From assembly GCA_023213395.1 (NCBI GenBank), contig CM041465.1, positions 214,217,741-214,281,740 of the forward strand: DNA of 64,000 bases, written 5' to 3'. Below are positions 1 to 10,290 of this stretch, piece after piece (position 1 is the first letter of the stretch; every line of letters starts with the position of its first letter). Made by a program: the position numbers and the translations under genes. The notes under the pieces are model-generated. The model saw only the letters and a list, made by a program, of their open reading frames with translations. It searched no databases and was not told the origin of the DNA. Source of the stretch: Cycas panzhihuaensis (Eukaryota > Cycadophyta).

Positions 1-1154
1 TGTTTTCTACAAGTTTTTCAACAGATTTATTATATTTTTCAATAGATTCACTCATTATTGATCTATTTTTATGATATAACAAGTATATTTCAGTGTTATT
101 TCATAGATTTGTGCAGATTCGTAAAATTTATTTTTTTAGCTACAAGCTATATTTCAATCTACAAAAGATAGTATGCATATCTGCAACTTTTGGGGCATTT
201 TCAGCCATCTGAAGAAGTATATGCAGTAGATCTATCTGTTGAAGAATACACTTGAAAGTTTGAAGATCTCATATGTAAGGGTTAACCTGCTACAAGTCTG
301 CAAATCAGCTACATTACCAGGTTTTTTTATTACATTTTCAGATTTACATATATATTTCTGATATATCTACTACAAGATACATTTGAAAAGATTTCAGATA
401 CACCTACATGTATGATATTTGCTTGACTTATTTCTTTTTGTTAAAATATTTAGAAATTTTTTGTTGATTTGTGCTTTATTGAATCAATAGAAAGAAAGCT
501 TTCCTTTCATTATATCTTTTATTTATAGCTTTCCTTATTTCTACTAATATATTTTTTACAAGACCTAGCATATATTCTAGGCCAGACTATATCTCAACTT
601 GTCTTACCAAGAGTAGACAGAAAAAACTCAACATTTCTCATGTTTTTGTATAAATATTCATATATTTTCTTTTAAATATTTTCTAAAACCCAATTTTATT
701 ACTATTGTATAGAGACAAAATTCAAAATAATACATCATATAGAACGCAGGTACTATTTCAGTTCTATCTTCTTTACAATAGAACCCTTCTCTGTACTTTC
801 ATAGTTCATCAACACTTTTCTGCTCACAGCTTTACTGTGTTGTATGTTTTCCATAGAGGTCTTCAAATCCTCATTATTCTCCATATTCAAGATATAAATA
901 AATAAAATTCTTTAATATATTTCTTTACTTTGTTTCTGCCTGAGTTAAATGCATCTTGGTACACTTTATTTTCTTCTGTGTATACTCTCTGTGTATGCTT
1001 TATACCTCACTCGATAAATCTATGTGCTCTGGCTTTATCTGGAGTGCCATTGAAACCAGTCCTATTGATTCTCCAAACTGTAGCAGTGCTAAGGATCTCG
1101 TTTGAAACCTTTTAACTTTTCTTACTAAGAGGTATTATCTCAAACACTTGGGGA
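1..1154. other. AT-rich stretch, no recognised gene
   Basis: Long T-rich runs and only short open frames. A 44-codon Lys/Glu-rich frame on the minus strand near 750-890 has no recognisable relatives and is not called. If the armadillo exon to the right belongs to a real gene, this stretch would be its downstream intron, but no further armadillo exon was found here. Confidence 0.5.
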
Positions 1155-1238
1155 CTAATGCGATGTACAATATACTATAGCGTCTCTTAGTTTCCTTCTT
1201 CTGATACTAAGTTCCTGGACCAAAATCCATTCTTTTAC

Positions 1239-1448
1239 CCTAAGCTTCTCGTTGATAGACAAGTTCCAAAGAACACATATACTCTGTGCCTTTACCTCCA
1301 GGGGTAAGGAACGTCTTGTCAACAAACCCGTTATTTCCTCTACTGCTCCGGCATCAGCAATTAGTGTTCTGTATGAATCAATTGAAGAAATATTACGTAG
1401 CAGATCTGCAACTATTTCTATTGTTGAAGCCATATCTCGGAGCTGGTA
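1239..1448 (-). CDS. Single exon of an armadillo-repeat protein (partial)
   Basis: A 210-base exon, exactly 70 codons in phase 0. It lies between a splice-acceptor-like TTAG at 1449-1452 and a donor GTAAAAG beginning at 1238 (minus-strand sense). The protein reads as one to one and a half armadillo repeats, with the blocks GAVEEITGLLTRRSLPLEVK and SICVLWNLSINEKLR. These are very close in style to the plant ARM-repeat family that has GAIEEITGLL and LWNLSVDEKLRVK. Such helices form a protein-binding superhelix, but the partner is unknown. No frameshift or stop occurs inside the exon. No neighbouring exon was found within the window, so it is either one exon of a gene with very long introns or a captured or orphaned gene fragment. 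Family confidence is good; gene status is uncertain. Confidence 0.62.
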
Positions 1449-1610
1449 CTAACATGCTAAGATAATCCTTATAGCGTGTTCTCAATAAAATTAGGGAGTG
1501 TGGCCCTCTCTTTTTCTTCATCTATTTGGCGTCGAACATTATTTCCTACTCTTATACTCTGCATCCTCCGTGGAACTGCGTATCTTTTGCGTGGTGTGTT
1601 AAACAACTCC

Positions 1611-1726
1611 AGCGCACTCTTCATCGGCTTTGACTCCTACTCACTTGTCGGCGTGCAGCTAGGCACAATAGTGCGACACACGCCTCTGTAGTTAATAACA
1701 GCGCACTCTTCATCCTTTGTTGACTC
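1611..1726. repeat. Short direct repeat, about 26 bp, 89 bp apart
   Basis: The core AGCGCACTCTTCATC followed by a TTTGNNGACTC-like tail occurs at 1611-1636 and again at 1700-1726. The spacing could reflect an old local duplication. No terminal inverted repeat or coding role was seen. Confidence 0.6.
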
Positions 1727-1794
1727 GAACCCTGAAACACAATGCAGCTTCATTGTTTTTTATTTGGCTTCATCGTTTTTTATTTATATTTGTA

Positions 1795-1821
1795 CATATA
1801 TATATAAATATATATATATAT
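1795..1821. repeat. Short TA microsatellite
   Basis: An imperfect run of alternating T and A (with one AAA interruption) in AT-rich DNA. No function inferred. Confidence 0.7.
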
Positions 1822-1829
1822 TTTTAAGT

Positions 1830-3364
1830 GCGCTCGACTCTGGTTCCAGATTTTATAATTGTTTTATATTGTTTTCTTATAGTGCAGCCCCCCCGCCTAT
1901 TTGCAATTACGGCAGCATTACGTTTTTTAACGTTTCGTTTTTTTATATAAAGTTAAAAAATAAAATTTAATTGTATTTAATACAATTTCAATTCCATGTT
2001 TTAAAACTCTTAGCCCTTTCATACACTCTGCCCCTGGTCTCATTTAGTCACCACGTGACCTCTATTGTTATCACAAGGGGCCAATAATCTTAAAAATCCT
2101 TTTCTCATTTTATTTTTTTTTTATTTTTTTATCTTTTATAGGGTTATTGGACTTTTTTTAACATAACTTTTCGCTGGAGCATCAGTTTTAGACGAAACTA
2201 GTTCCATTAGATCAAAAATTTTCTGTACACCAATTTTGACTTGTCATATGACCAATTTGGTGCTGATTTGACCCCGTTTTGGCCAATTTAATGTCAGATA
2301 TTTAAATTTTTAGCCTTTTTCACACTTTTAACAAAATCACTTTTATAACCGACCGTAATTTATTACTAGTAAATTATTTTCTACCCGGATTTCTTCTATA
2401 GAGATTCACATTCTACAAACTTCAATACCCACTTCTTATTTAATTTTTTGAATTCATTTTCATTAGTATTTTAATTGCTACAAGTGGGAATTTAGTTGTT
2501 TTTAGCTTATTTCTTAACATTTTTACATAAAGACACATGTTACCATTTTTGCTATAACTTTTTCATTTTGTATTAGATTTTAATTCCGTTAGTTTTGATG
2601 GGAAGCTGACTCAATTCTCTTCGATTTGACATAATGTTTTATATATTTCAACATATTTTTACTAATTTTCAAATCATTCAAAGTAGAGGTACTTTATTGC
2701 CTAAAATCTGCTATTTTTACACATTTTTTAATATATTTTTTCAAAATTTTTCAATTGAAAGTACATTAAACAATTTTATAAATAATATTTGATTACCTTA
2801 CAACATTCTATAAGTATTTTGTTAGCATTTTTGATCCCCTGCTCCTGTTTAGCATCAAAACGAGGCTTGTACCTTTGATTCACTAAAACTTGATTTTTAG
2901 GAACCCGTTTTCAAAACGGTTAGTTTCGTTGGATTTAAATTTTATTTATCTTTATACTTGTAAAGTTTTATATCATTATAATAACATTTAATATACTTTT
3001 GAATCCCTCAAACCTAAAGTTATCATTCAAACTTTCTTTTAAGGAGCATATTATTTTTTCTTTATTAAAAATTTCTTTATATTGTTATTTTTTCAAAGTG
3101 AAAGATACTTTTATATATTTTATTTTCATCATTTTACATTATTATCAGGCAAAAGATCTTTATATATGCTCTTATATTCACTTTATCTCAAAGTTTATTT
3201 GAAAGGCGTACCTATATTAAAAAGTTCTTTTATCATTTTTAAAAAATATTATTTCATTATTATGCCTAGTTGATTGACTTTTTAAAGGGCATTTGAAATC
3301 ATATATATTCATTGATTTATTGATATTTTAACTTATTAAAGCATATTCATTTTACATACTAAAG
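1830..3364 (+). other. AT-rich untranslated leader-like sequence upstream of element F gag
   Basis: About 1.5 kb without an open frame of note. It contains repeated phrases of the sort found in plant Copia leaders, for example near 2160-2290 (ACTTTTCGCTGGAGCATCAG, then a GACTTGTCATATGACC stretch) and again near 2550-2640 (ATAACTTTTTCATTTTG followed by a TTCCGTTAG). The stretch probably belongs to the 5' part of element F, which begins coding at about 3365. No 5' LTR or convincing primer-binding site was found, so the 5' end of F is missing, decayed or lies to the left. Confidence 0.35.
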
Positions 3365-4127
3365 TTGTTTGATAAAATGACTCAATTCCCTATTTTTGAT
3401 AGCCAAAATTTTGCACAATGGCATAACACTATGAAAAAGTATTTTATTGCACATGATTTATGGAAATATTTGCAAGATGACTGTGATCTTAGCATTAAAG
3501 AAAATTTTAGAAAAGATAATGAAGCATTAGGATTACTATTTTGCACTATGAATGGTGATATTTTTTCAAAAGTTTCTAAATTAACAACTTCTAAATCAGT
3601 TTGGAATGTATTCTACTTATGGGGAAGATACCCTCCATGTATTTCATTATATTTTTGATGAGCATATGTGACAGGTGACAGAATAGGTGAAGCATAGTGA
3701 CAACACCCATGAGGATTCATATCAAATGTAGGACCAACTTGCTACACAAGGATTTGATCCTCCATTTGAGGGGGAGAATGAAGATGAATCTTATGACATA
3801 ACGAAGAATGAATGTGATGATATGACAAAGAATGAACTTGATTATATGACAGTTATTCAAAGCATAAAGATCACAAAAGTTCAAGTTCAAAGCCTTCTTA
3901 ATGTTCTAGTTGACAAAGTCAAAGTTATAGCTATTTATTTATATTTGAATCAAGTTTCATCTACTTATAGTTTTTCTACATCATTCCATGATAAAGAGAC
4001 ATATGTGGATATAAGGGTGAGAAGAGTTGATAAAGATCAAGAATAGAATTTCAAAGTTTTTTTCAAGTATAAGTTCCATAAGTTTAAGGAAAAGATACAA
4101 GTGTTCATAATGACATTAATGGGGAGA
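3365..4127 (+). pseudogene. Element F: Copia-type gag, broken
   Basis: Capsid/nucleocapsid polyprotein of a Ty1/Copia-like element, which would package its RNA in the cytoplasm. Codons 1-90 (3365-3658) give the typical N-terminal half: PIFDSQNFAQWHNTMKKYF, then DNEALGLLFCTMNGDIF and TTSKSVWN. The frame breaks at about 3659 and resumes in pieces (3690-3810, then 3822-4046), ending with FKYKFHKFKEKIQVFIMT just before the polypurine tract. There is no protease, integrase or RT between gag and the 3' LTR, so this is a gag-only element. The same C-terminal motif occurs in element C (54811-55474, minus) and at the right edge (63811-64000, minus). Several stops make it nonfunctional. Confidence 0.6.
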
Positions 4128-4128
4128 A
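4117..4128 (+). promoter_or_regulatory. Polypurine tract of element F
   Basis: AATGGGGAGAA directly abuts the TGTTAGAG start of the LTR, as expected for the plus-strand primer of reverse transcription. In gag reading it lies in the last codons of the protein. Confidence 0.6.
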
Positions 4129-4582
4129 TGTTAGAGTTAATTGTCATCACTCCACTGCCACCTTCCAACCAGGATTTTACACCTAACCATCTTCAATTTA
4201 GACATGTGATGCTCAACATATCAAGGTAAGTTAATATTAATTTGAGTTAGTTTATTTGAATTAAGTTACATTATTTTATTATTAATTTGAATTCAAGGGT
4301 TGAGGAGTTTCCCTTCTCCCCCAAAACTATTTATATTATGGGTTGTACAACCCTGGTGTCTTTAGACACCGCCTCCTTTGAGGATATTTATCATGATCTC
4401 AACAATAATGGATTGAAGACAATGCTATCATGCTCTCATAGTTAATTTGTATAATATCGATCTACATTGCTACATTGTTACATAGATTTTTATTGAATAT
4501 TTAATGTAATACTGTTATTTTGAATATAATGAAGTTTATTATATCTTCTACTCTATTCTCCTTGTGTATTATATTTCCTTCA
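4129..4582 (+). repeat. 3' LTR of gag-only element F
   Basis: Starts TGTTAGAG and ends TTCCTTCA (TG...CA), 454 bp. It aligns along its length with 63392-63810 read on the minus strand and shares segments with the LTRs of element C. A TATA-like TATTTATATTATGGG near 4329-4343 precedes two adjacent palindromes, GGGTTGTACAACCC (4340-4353) and GGTGTCTTTAGACACC (4355-4370), which would sit near the transcript 5' end. Confidence 0.7.
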
Positions 4583-4797
4583 AGAGCGCCCTGCAATATC
4601 TAGGATACCTATGTCCCAGTTTGAGATCTACACTCTGTAACTCAGATCCATGGCAGCAGGCCTAAGACAAATCTTCTCCAAGTAAGGATGTGCTCTAAGA
4701 CTCACTTCCACGCACAAACATCAGGTTTCACTAAGTTCTCCTTCAGGTTTCATAGCCTACATAAGAATCCACCTATAAACCTTATAGGACTGTCTTC
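4583..4797 (+). repeat. Left fragment of LTR E3 (interrupted by E1)
   Basis: The last 60 or so bases (AGAATCCACCT ... GGACTGTCTTC) joined to 30364 onward (CTCTATCATTTTCTCAAGTA) resemble positions about 5620-5690 inside the E1 LTR. This suggests E1 inserted into a related LTR. The earlier part of the fragment is too diverged to align by eye, and the LTR start is missing. Confidence 0.35.
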
Positions 4798-7770
4798 TAT
4801 TCCCCAGCTATCGGGAATGGGTATGGACATATCGACTCAGGTAAGCGTAGGTACGCTTTTTCCTTTTTACCTTTATTATTTCTTTGGAAAGGTAAATAGA
4901 AGCATCATCTCATTGCATGATTGACTGTAACATTTGAGTGATCACTGTGCACCTATTGCTTGATCATGTTACTTGTCATCGTTTTAGCCTATGACGACCT
5001 GCAGGACCTACCTCTCTGGAAGGCAGGCATCCCCATGGCACTTTTACAACCCTCTGTGCCACCTCCATGTCACCTCAAGCCTCACCCAACTCGTGTGACC
5101 CACTCACACCTTGATCTTGCATCCTTTCATAGCATTTCTGGGAATCCCAACTCCTGATGTCCCATTTGGACTAGCCTACATGTCACCGATACTGTCCCCA
5201 ACCACTTGAACAAGAGGACCAGCCCCTCCTAAACCTAACACATCTCCATTTAGGGCTCCTAGAACCCTTACCATTGCTATTTTAGCAGTCTGGTCTCGCA
5301 CCGCTGTAAACTTAGTGGTACCGCGAAGTTTACTGCGGTACCATAAAGTTTACCACGGTGCGACTATTGATCTTTATTTTTTTATTCATCGTGGTAATTC
5401 TCACTCTTTTTGTGGAACTGCCACATGGATAAGTTACCAAGTCAGCCCTACCCAAACCCTAATCGCTCAATTATGGTTAGGATGGGTATATATCCTGAAA
5501 AGAACCTCATTTCATCTCTCTTGGCTCTCCAACAATACTTCCTACTACTATTATTCTGCTCTCTCCTCATCTCTTTTCATAGGTACACCTGCAACACTAG
5601 AGTTTCTGCCATTCCAACCTAGGATTCACCTGTAGCAGCTCTAGTATGTGGCAGAGGACTCTCCATCTAGTATCTTCAAGTGAGATCTCTATGCTTACTC
5701 TTCAGTTTTCATCAAGCAAGTTCCCCCTGCAACACCACCTTGTGAGTTACTATGTGAACCCTACAGAATCTACCTCTTTCTTCTGTTTGCAGGGGTAGAT
5801 CCACCCCTAACACAGCCTAGTAAGTACCTCATGCTCTAGTTTTATATTTTAGCAGATATGTATTCCATTAAAGTTTGTCTAAAAGTATACTATCCTCTCT
5901 TTTAGTGTTTTTATTGTAAAAGAGAGTGTTTTTTCCCATTTTTAGCTTTATTACCTCAAGATTCCTCCCATTCTCCACTGGTTTCTCTCAAGAAAGCTGC
6001 GGGAGAGGGTCCATAAGGACTGGGTGAAGGGGGCTAAGGTGGGATTCATCCCTTTTTGGCCTACTCTCCAAGGGCAAACCCCTTCCCATCCTTCCTCTCT
6101 TGCGTTTGTGCTTCTCTTGAGCAAACTAGGAGTTTGTGAGACTTAGCCTGTGCTAGATATTAGTGTATGTAACCCTTACTATGCTGGTTCTAGGCTTGCA
6201 TGCTCTTTCTTTGGGTCCTCTTTAAGCCCCAAGCATCATCCAACATCCATTCGAACCCTTAGCAAGGTCTATGTGCCGATTTGTTGCCCACAGCATCTTC
6301 GCTACGTATGCAACTCTTCCACATCATACAACATTCACTCCCGTTCTTGCTTGTTGCCCATAAGCTGCCATAAAACTATTGTATTTTTATATATCGATGC
6401 TACGTCGAGGTCCACTTACGAGAGGGTTGGCCATCCTGAGGCTAACCTCCCTTTCTTGCTTGGCATGTATTGTTTTCTTTAAAGGAGTGTAGAGTTGATT
6501 CGAGTAGTAAATTCACTAACTTAAGGTACCAAACTTTAGCATTTATTTTGTATCGTTACACGTATATTATCGTACATCTTAGTAGCCTCTTCTTGGAAGG
6601 GAAAACCCTTTGTGATTTGTAGGTTTATGGCAACATTTGTGAAGGGAAAGAACACACTAATCTGGGTAACTCCTTGCTCTTCTTTCCTCTTTCGTTTTCC
6701 GCTTTCTTGTATGGTCTTTGGCTCTCTTTTCTTTCCTGCTTTGTTTTTCCTTTCCTTTACATGGGAAAGGTAAGGAAGCCCCCCACTCCGCTTTTACTCC
6801 AACTATGGCTACGCATTAACTGAGGACAAGAGGGCATATGTGGCATACGAGTGAAGCTCCCCTATCGGCCATGTCACTTTCTGGGTATACATCATATCCC
6901 TTTTTCCACCTCTTTCTTTTTGTGCTTTTATTAAGCATCTGTTTTCTTTGCATAATAAGTTATATAAACACAAAAAGGTAACAAACCAATTTATTTGCAT
7001 TCACCTTGCATATGTGTGCTGCATAGTTGCTTTTATAGGAAAAGGGACATAATAGGAATTGCATCTCCTCTTTTCTCTTACCTAAACTGAAGGCACCCCT
7101 TAGTTGGACATCACCTTAGTATGCATGCTTGAGTGTGTATAAAATACTTTCTTTCATTTCTTTTCTTTGTCTTTTGTTATTAAAAAGGAAAAGAGAGAGA
7201 GGGAGTGTAGTTCTAGATCCCTCTTTGTGGATATACATGACATCACCTTTTTGGTCATCTCTTTACCACACTCTACATATCCAACAAGCATAAGTCTCAT
7301 CACTCTTGACCAATCTTAATCCCCCTCAGCTTACATAGTGCTAAGGATCCTCCTTTCAGTATTCCCTCTTCCATTTAGATCCACCTTAGGCCAATTAGCC
7401 TAAGGAGGGCCTATCCACACTCGTCTTGTACCCTTTTTGCCTATTGCACCTTGTCCTACATTCCTTCGTTATAGGAACCCCCCTTTGTTAGGCCTTGCCT
7501 TCTCCCTTTCGGCCATCCAAGGGTGGGAGGACCTCATCCTTTGGGATTTCCTGAGATACCCCTATGTGTATCTTGCCCCTCGAAACTAAAAGTGAAAGCT
7601 ACTCCGAGGAAGATAGGCACCATTCGCGGGTCCCGAACTCGTACTTCAGTGCACAGACGCCCTGTGTGGTGTTCTCTTCTACTTATAGGATTCCTTCTAT
7701 ACCCCATCATTAGCCATTAACCACCTTAACCCCTACTAAGTGTAGTGAGCATCCTGCACATGCGATTCCA
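4798..7770 (+). repeat. E1 5' LTR
   Basis: Begins TATTCCCCAGC (TG decayed to TA; the 3' copy begins TGTTTCCCAGC) and ends GCGATTCCA. It aligns through its whole length with 27417-30358. Noteworthy parts: a short inverted repeat at the very start, a splice-donor-like CAG|GTAAGCG at 4838-4845, and a TATA box at 5487. The short open frames on both strands here are chance frames. Confidence 0.75.
5487..5495 (+). promoter_or_regulatory. TATA box of the E1 5' LTR
   Basis: TATATATCC, conserved in the 3' LTR at 28086-28094, about 690 bp into the LTR. It is followed by a CTC/CAA-rich stretch typical of a plant transcription start. This would drive the genomic RNA. Confidence 0.5.
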
Positions 7771-7791
7771 TTGGCAACCATACTGGGGACC
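7771..7791 (+). promoter_or_regulatory. E1 primer-binding site
   Basis: TTGGCAACCATACTGGGGAC follows the LTR end directly. The matching position in E2 reads CTGGCGACCATCTTGGGGG. This TGGCGAC...GGGG class of primer site is common in plant Ty3 elements; I do not assign the tRNA. Confidence 0.5.
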
Positions 7792-8028
7792 AGCCAGTAA
7801 GGGAGCTAGTCTTTCTCTCTTCTTGTTGGTACCACTACCTCTTAGTAGTCCTCCTCCTTTGGTTTCATTATGAAGCCCCCAACACTTGCATCACACTCAT
7901 TCCTCTTTCTCTTCTAATACATTGGTGAGTCTTGTATGTGACACTTCTCACATCACCTATGAGGTTTACTCCCATTGTTAGAAGATCCCACATATCATCC
8001 CCTTTCATCATCGGATTCTGATTTGACC
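7792..8028 (+). other. E1 leader between primer site and gag
   Basis: About 240 bp without coding features. It ends just before the gag ATG at 8029, which is conserved in E2 at 14354. Confidence 0.5.
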
Positions 8029-10290
8029 ATGGAAGGTTACTCTTTTGATTGGGCATACCATGCTTATGCCACTAGCACTCATGATTTTCCTGTCTCTTTC
8101 TTGGTGTCCACCCAAGAGGGTGACGACCCTATCTATTATCTGGGTGATTAACAACACCCACATGATGCCCATCCTTCCACTCACAGAGTGGAGATTCTGT
8201 CTTCTCTTGAGTTCTATCACCCAGGTGGTGATTCTTACGAGGAGCATCCTGAGGGGTCTGCTTCGTTAGAGGTTCCATCTACCTCTTACGATAAAGTGGA
8301 TACCCCTCCTACTGATGTGGTTAAAGCCCTTAACGCATACTTTCACGTCGCTTTCCTTCAACCACATCTTAAATGGTTTGAAGACGTCTTGCATGGTGAA
8401 GTATCATCTTCATCCACATCTACTCCAACTACAACAAGTCACCCATTTGTTTCATCACATCCATCCCATCCAATTCTAACAACCACCTTATGGATGTTCA
8501 TTGTACTTTCTACTTTTCTTTACAGTCCTAACTCTTCGGGGACCTCTTGCGGTATGTATTTCTCCCGGCTTGGGGTTAGCATGCCTCTCCCTAGCTAAGC
8601 GAATATGCCACCTCCTAACATGGTGCATGTATTCCCTATTAGACCTAGAGGACCTATTCATACCTCTACTACTAGTCATGTGGGACCCGTCCCCACATGC
8701 TCCCAGACTTAGTCTAGTGGGCCTTCTTTTTACGTGCCTCCAGGCTACACATCTCAGCCTTGGGGGTATGGTAAAGGGAACCACATTCCTGTTCATGAGG
8801 TGGACCCTTTACACCATATGGGGTTGTGCCACCCACGGGCGGCCCATATGGGCAGAATCCAGTCCCTCACCCTTCGTTTCCATTGTCTTGCGTAGCACCC
8901 TACATCGCATCTTCGCAAGGAGGCCCAACTCCTTTTCAAGGCACCTCTCCCCAAGCCTCTTTCCAACAAGGGACGTTTCCTCAAGGAGGGATGGGTCCTC
9001 TACCCCCATCTGCTCCTTGTGTATTGCCTTCTTCATCTTTTATTGATCATATGATCTAGGCAAGGGCATGTCCCTTTATAGATTATAGATTGACACCCTT
9101 GTCTATTGAGGTGCTAAGGACCAACTTACCGCCTCACCCCCCCGAAGTTCCTAAGTTGGATGGAACTTCATCGCAGGATCTGGCAGAACATGTCTGTAGT
9201 TTCTCTATGGCATGCATAGAATACTGGGCCTACGATCACATCTTAATAAAACTATTTCCATGATCTCTTCAAGGCGATGCCCTCAAGTGGTTTTATCGCG
9301 TATTTCTCATTCCATCTTCTCATTCTAGCAACTCGTGGATGAGTTCATCAACTATTTTGATGTAGCTCATCCATTTGAAAGCTAAATGAAATCCCTCATC
9401 TCACTTAAACAAGGTTACGATAAGATGCTTTGTGCAGTGATTCCATGACCTTCTCCATTCCACCAAGGCTACTTTGCCTGAGGAATTAAAGAGGGACATC
9501 TTTGTCAATGCACTATGCCCTGAAGTCCATGTGAAAGTCCTTAAGATGGGGGCAACTACGTGTGACTCTACCATAGAAAAGTGATTAGCACTAGAGGCTA
9601 TTGATATCCAAGTTGGACTCAAGAAGCCCCTAAAGTCCTCACAACGACGTGAGATGCCCCAACCAACTAAAGAAACTAAACCCTAATAATCCACTAGGTC
9701 TTCTTCCCACTCAACCGAGAAGACCCTGGATCCCCTTACCTCTATCATATGTTCATTCGAACATACGATGAAGGAACTTAAGCTTCAAGCTCCTTTATTA
9801 CCTACATCTAACAAACTAATCCAACAAGCTTATCAAGCCACTCTTCCCAAGGGTAGCAACACCTAGTTCTTTCAAGCGAGGAAACTCAATTCCTCACTTG
9901 AGAAGAAGTGGTGCTTCGTTCATGGAGAATGCTTCCATAATCACTTGAGAAGAAGTGGTGCTTCGTTCATGGAGAATGCTTCCATGATGATTCACGTTGT
10001 CAGGTTTAACATCTTAGAGATGCCTTGCAATGCGACCCTTCTCCCAAATGGGCTTGAAGGCCAAACCTTGACCAACCAGTCCATAGAGATCCATTCCCCA
10101 AGCATAGGGAATGGGATCGTAATTCCCAACAAAAGAACAATTGGAACCAAGGAAGGTCTCCAAACTCCCGTCCTTCACATGGTAAAGGGAAGGGTGCATG
10201 AGGTTTGTCTTCTTCTTTGTATTCCCCAAATAATCGTACCCCTTCGCCTTCATGATCCCAGAATAAGGGAAATAAGGTGATCCAAATGCT
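8029..10290 (+). pseudogene. E1 gag polyprotein, broken
   Basis: Starts at ATG 8029 (MEGYSFDWAYHAY), a start shared with E2 (MEGYSSDWTYHA). After an acidic N-terminal part come a Pro/Gly-rich linker (8826-9050, GGPTPFQGTSPQ...) and the gag core at about 9060-9660: LPPHPPEVPKLDGTS, DALKWFYR, CSFSMACIEYWAYDH. A zinc-binding segment near 9910-9990 has the CxxH...H...C arrangement (KWCFVHGECFHDD...C) of plant Ty3 gags. Stops at about 8160, 9055 and 9265, frame changes, and a 47-bp tandem duplication inside the zinc segment make it nonfunctional. Its job would be assembly of the virus-like particle. Protease follows in the frame beginning near 10277. Confidence 0.68.
9895..9988 (+). repeat. 47-bp tandem duplication inside E1 gag zinc motif
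   Basis: The unit beginning CACTTGAGAAGAAGTGG is present at 9895-9941 and again at 9942-9988 with one base different (CCATAAT / CCATGAT). E2 has a single copy at the equivalent place (about 16192). Since 47 is not a multiple of 3, the event shifts the frame through the zinc-binding segment. Confidence 0.85.

Noticed and set aside
930-1115. Possible Copia or armadillo exon in the 930-1115 frame
   Set aside because: Neither strand gives a recognisable motif; resemblance to known families is too weak.
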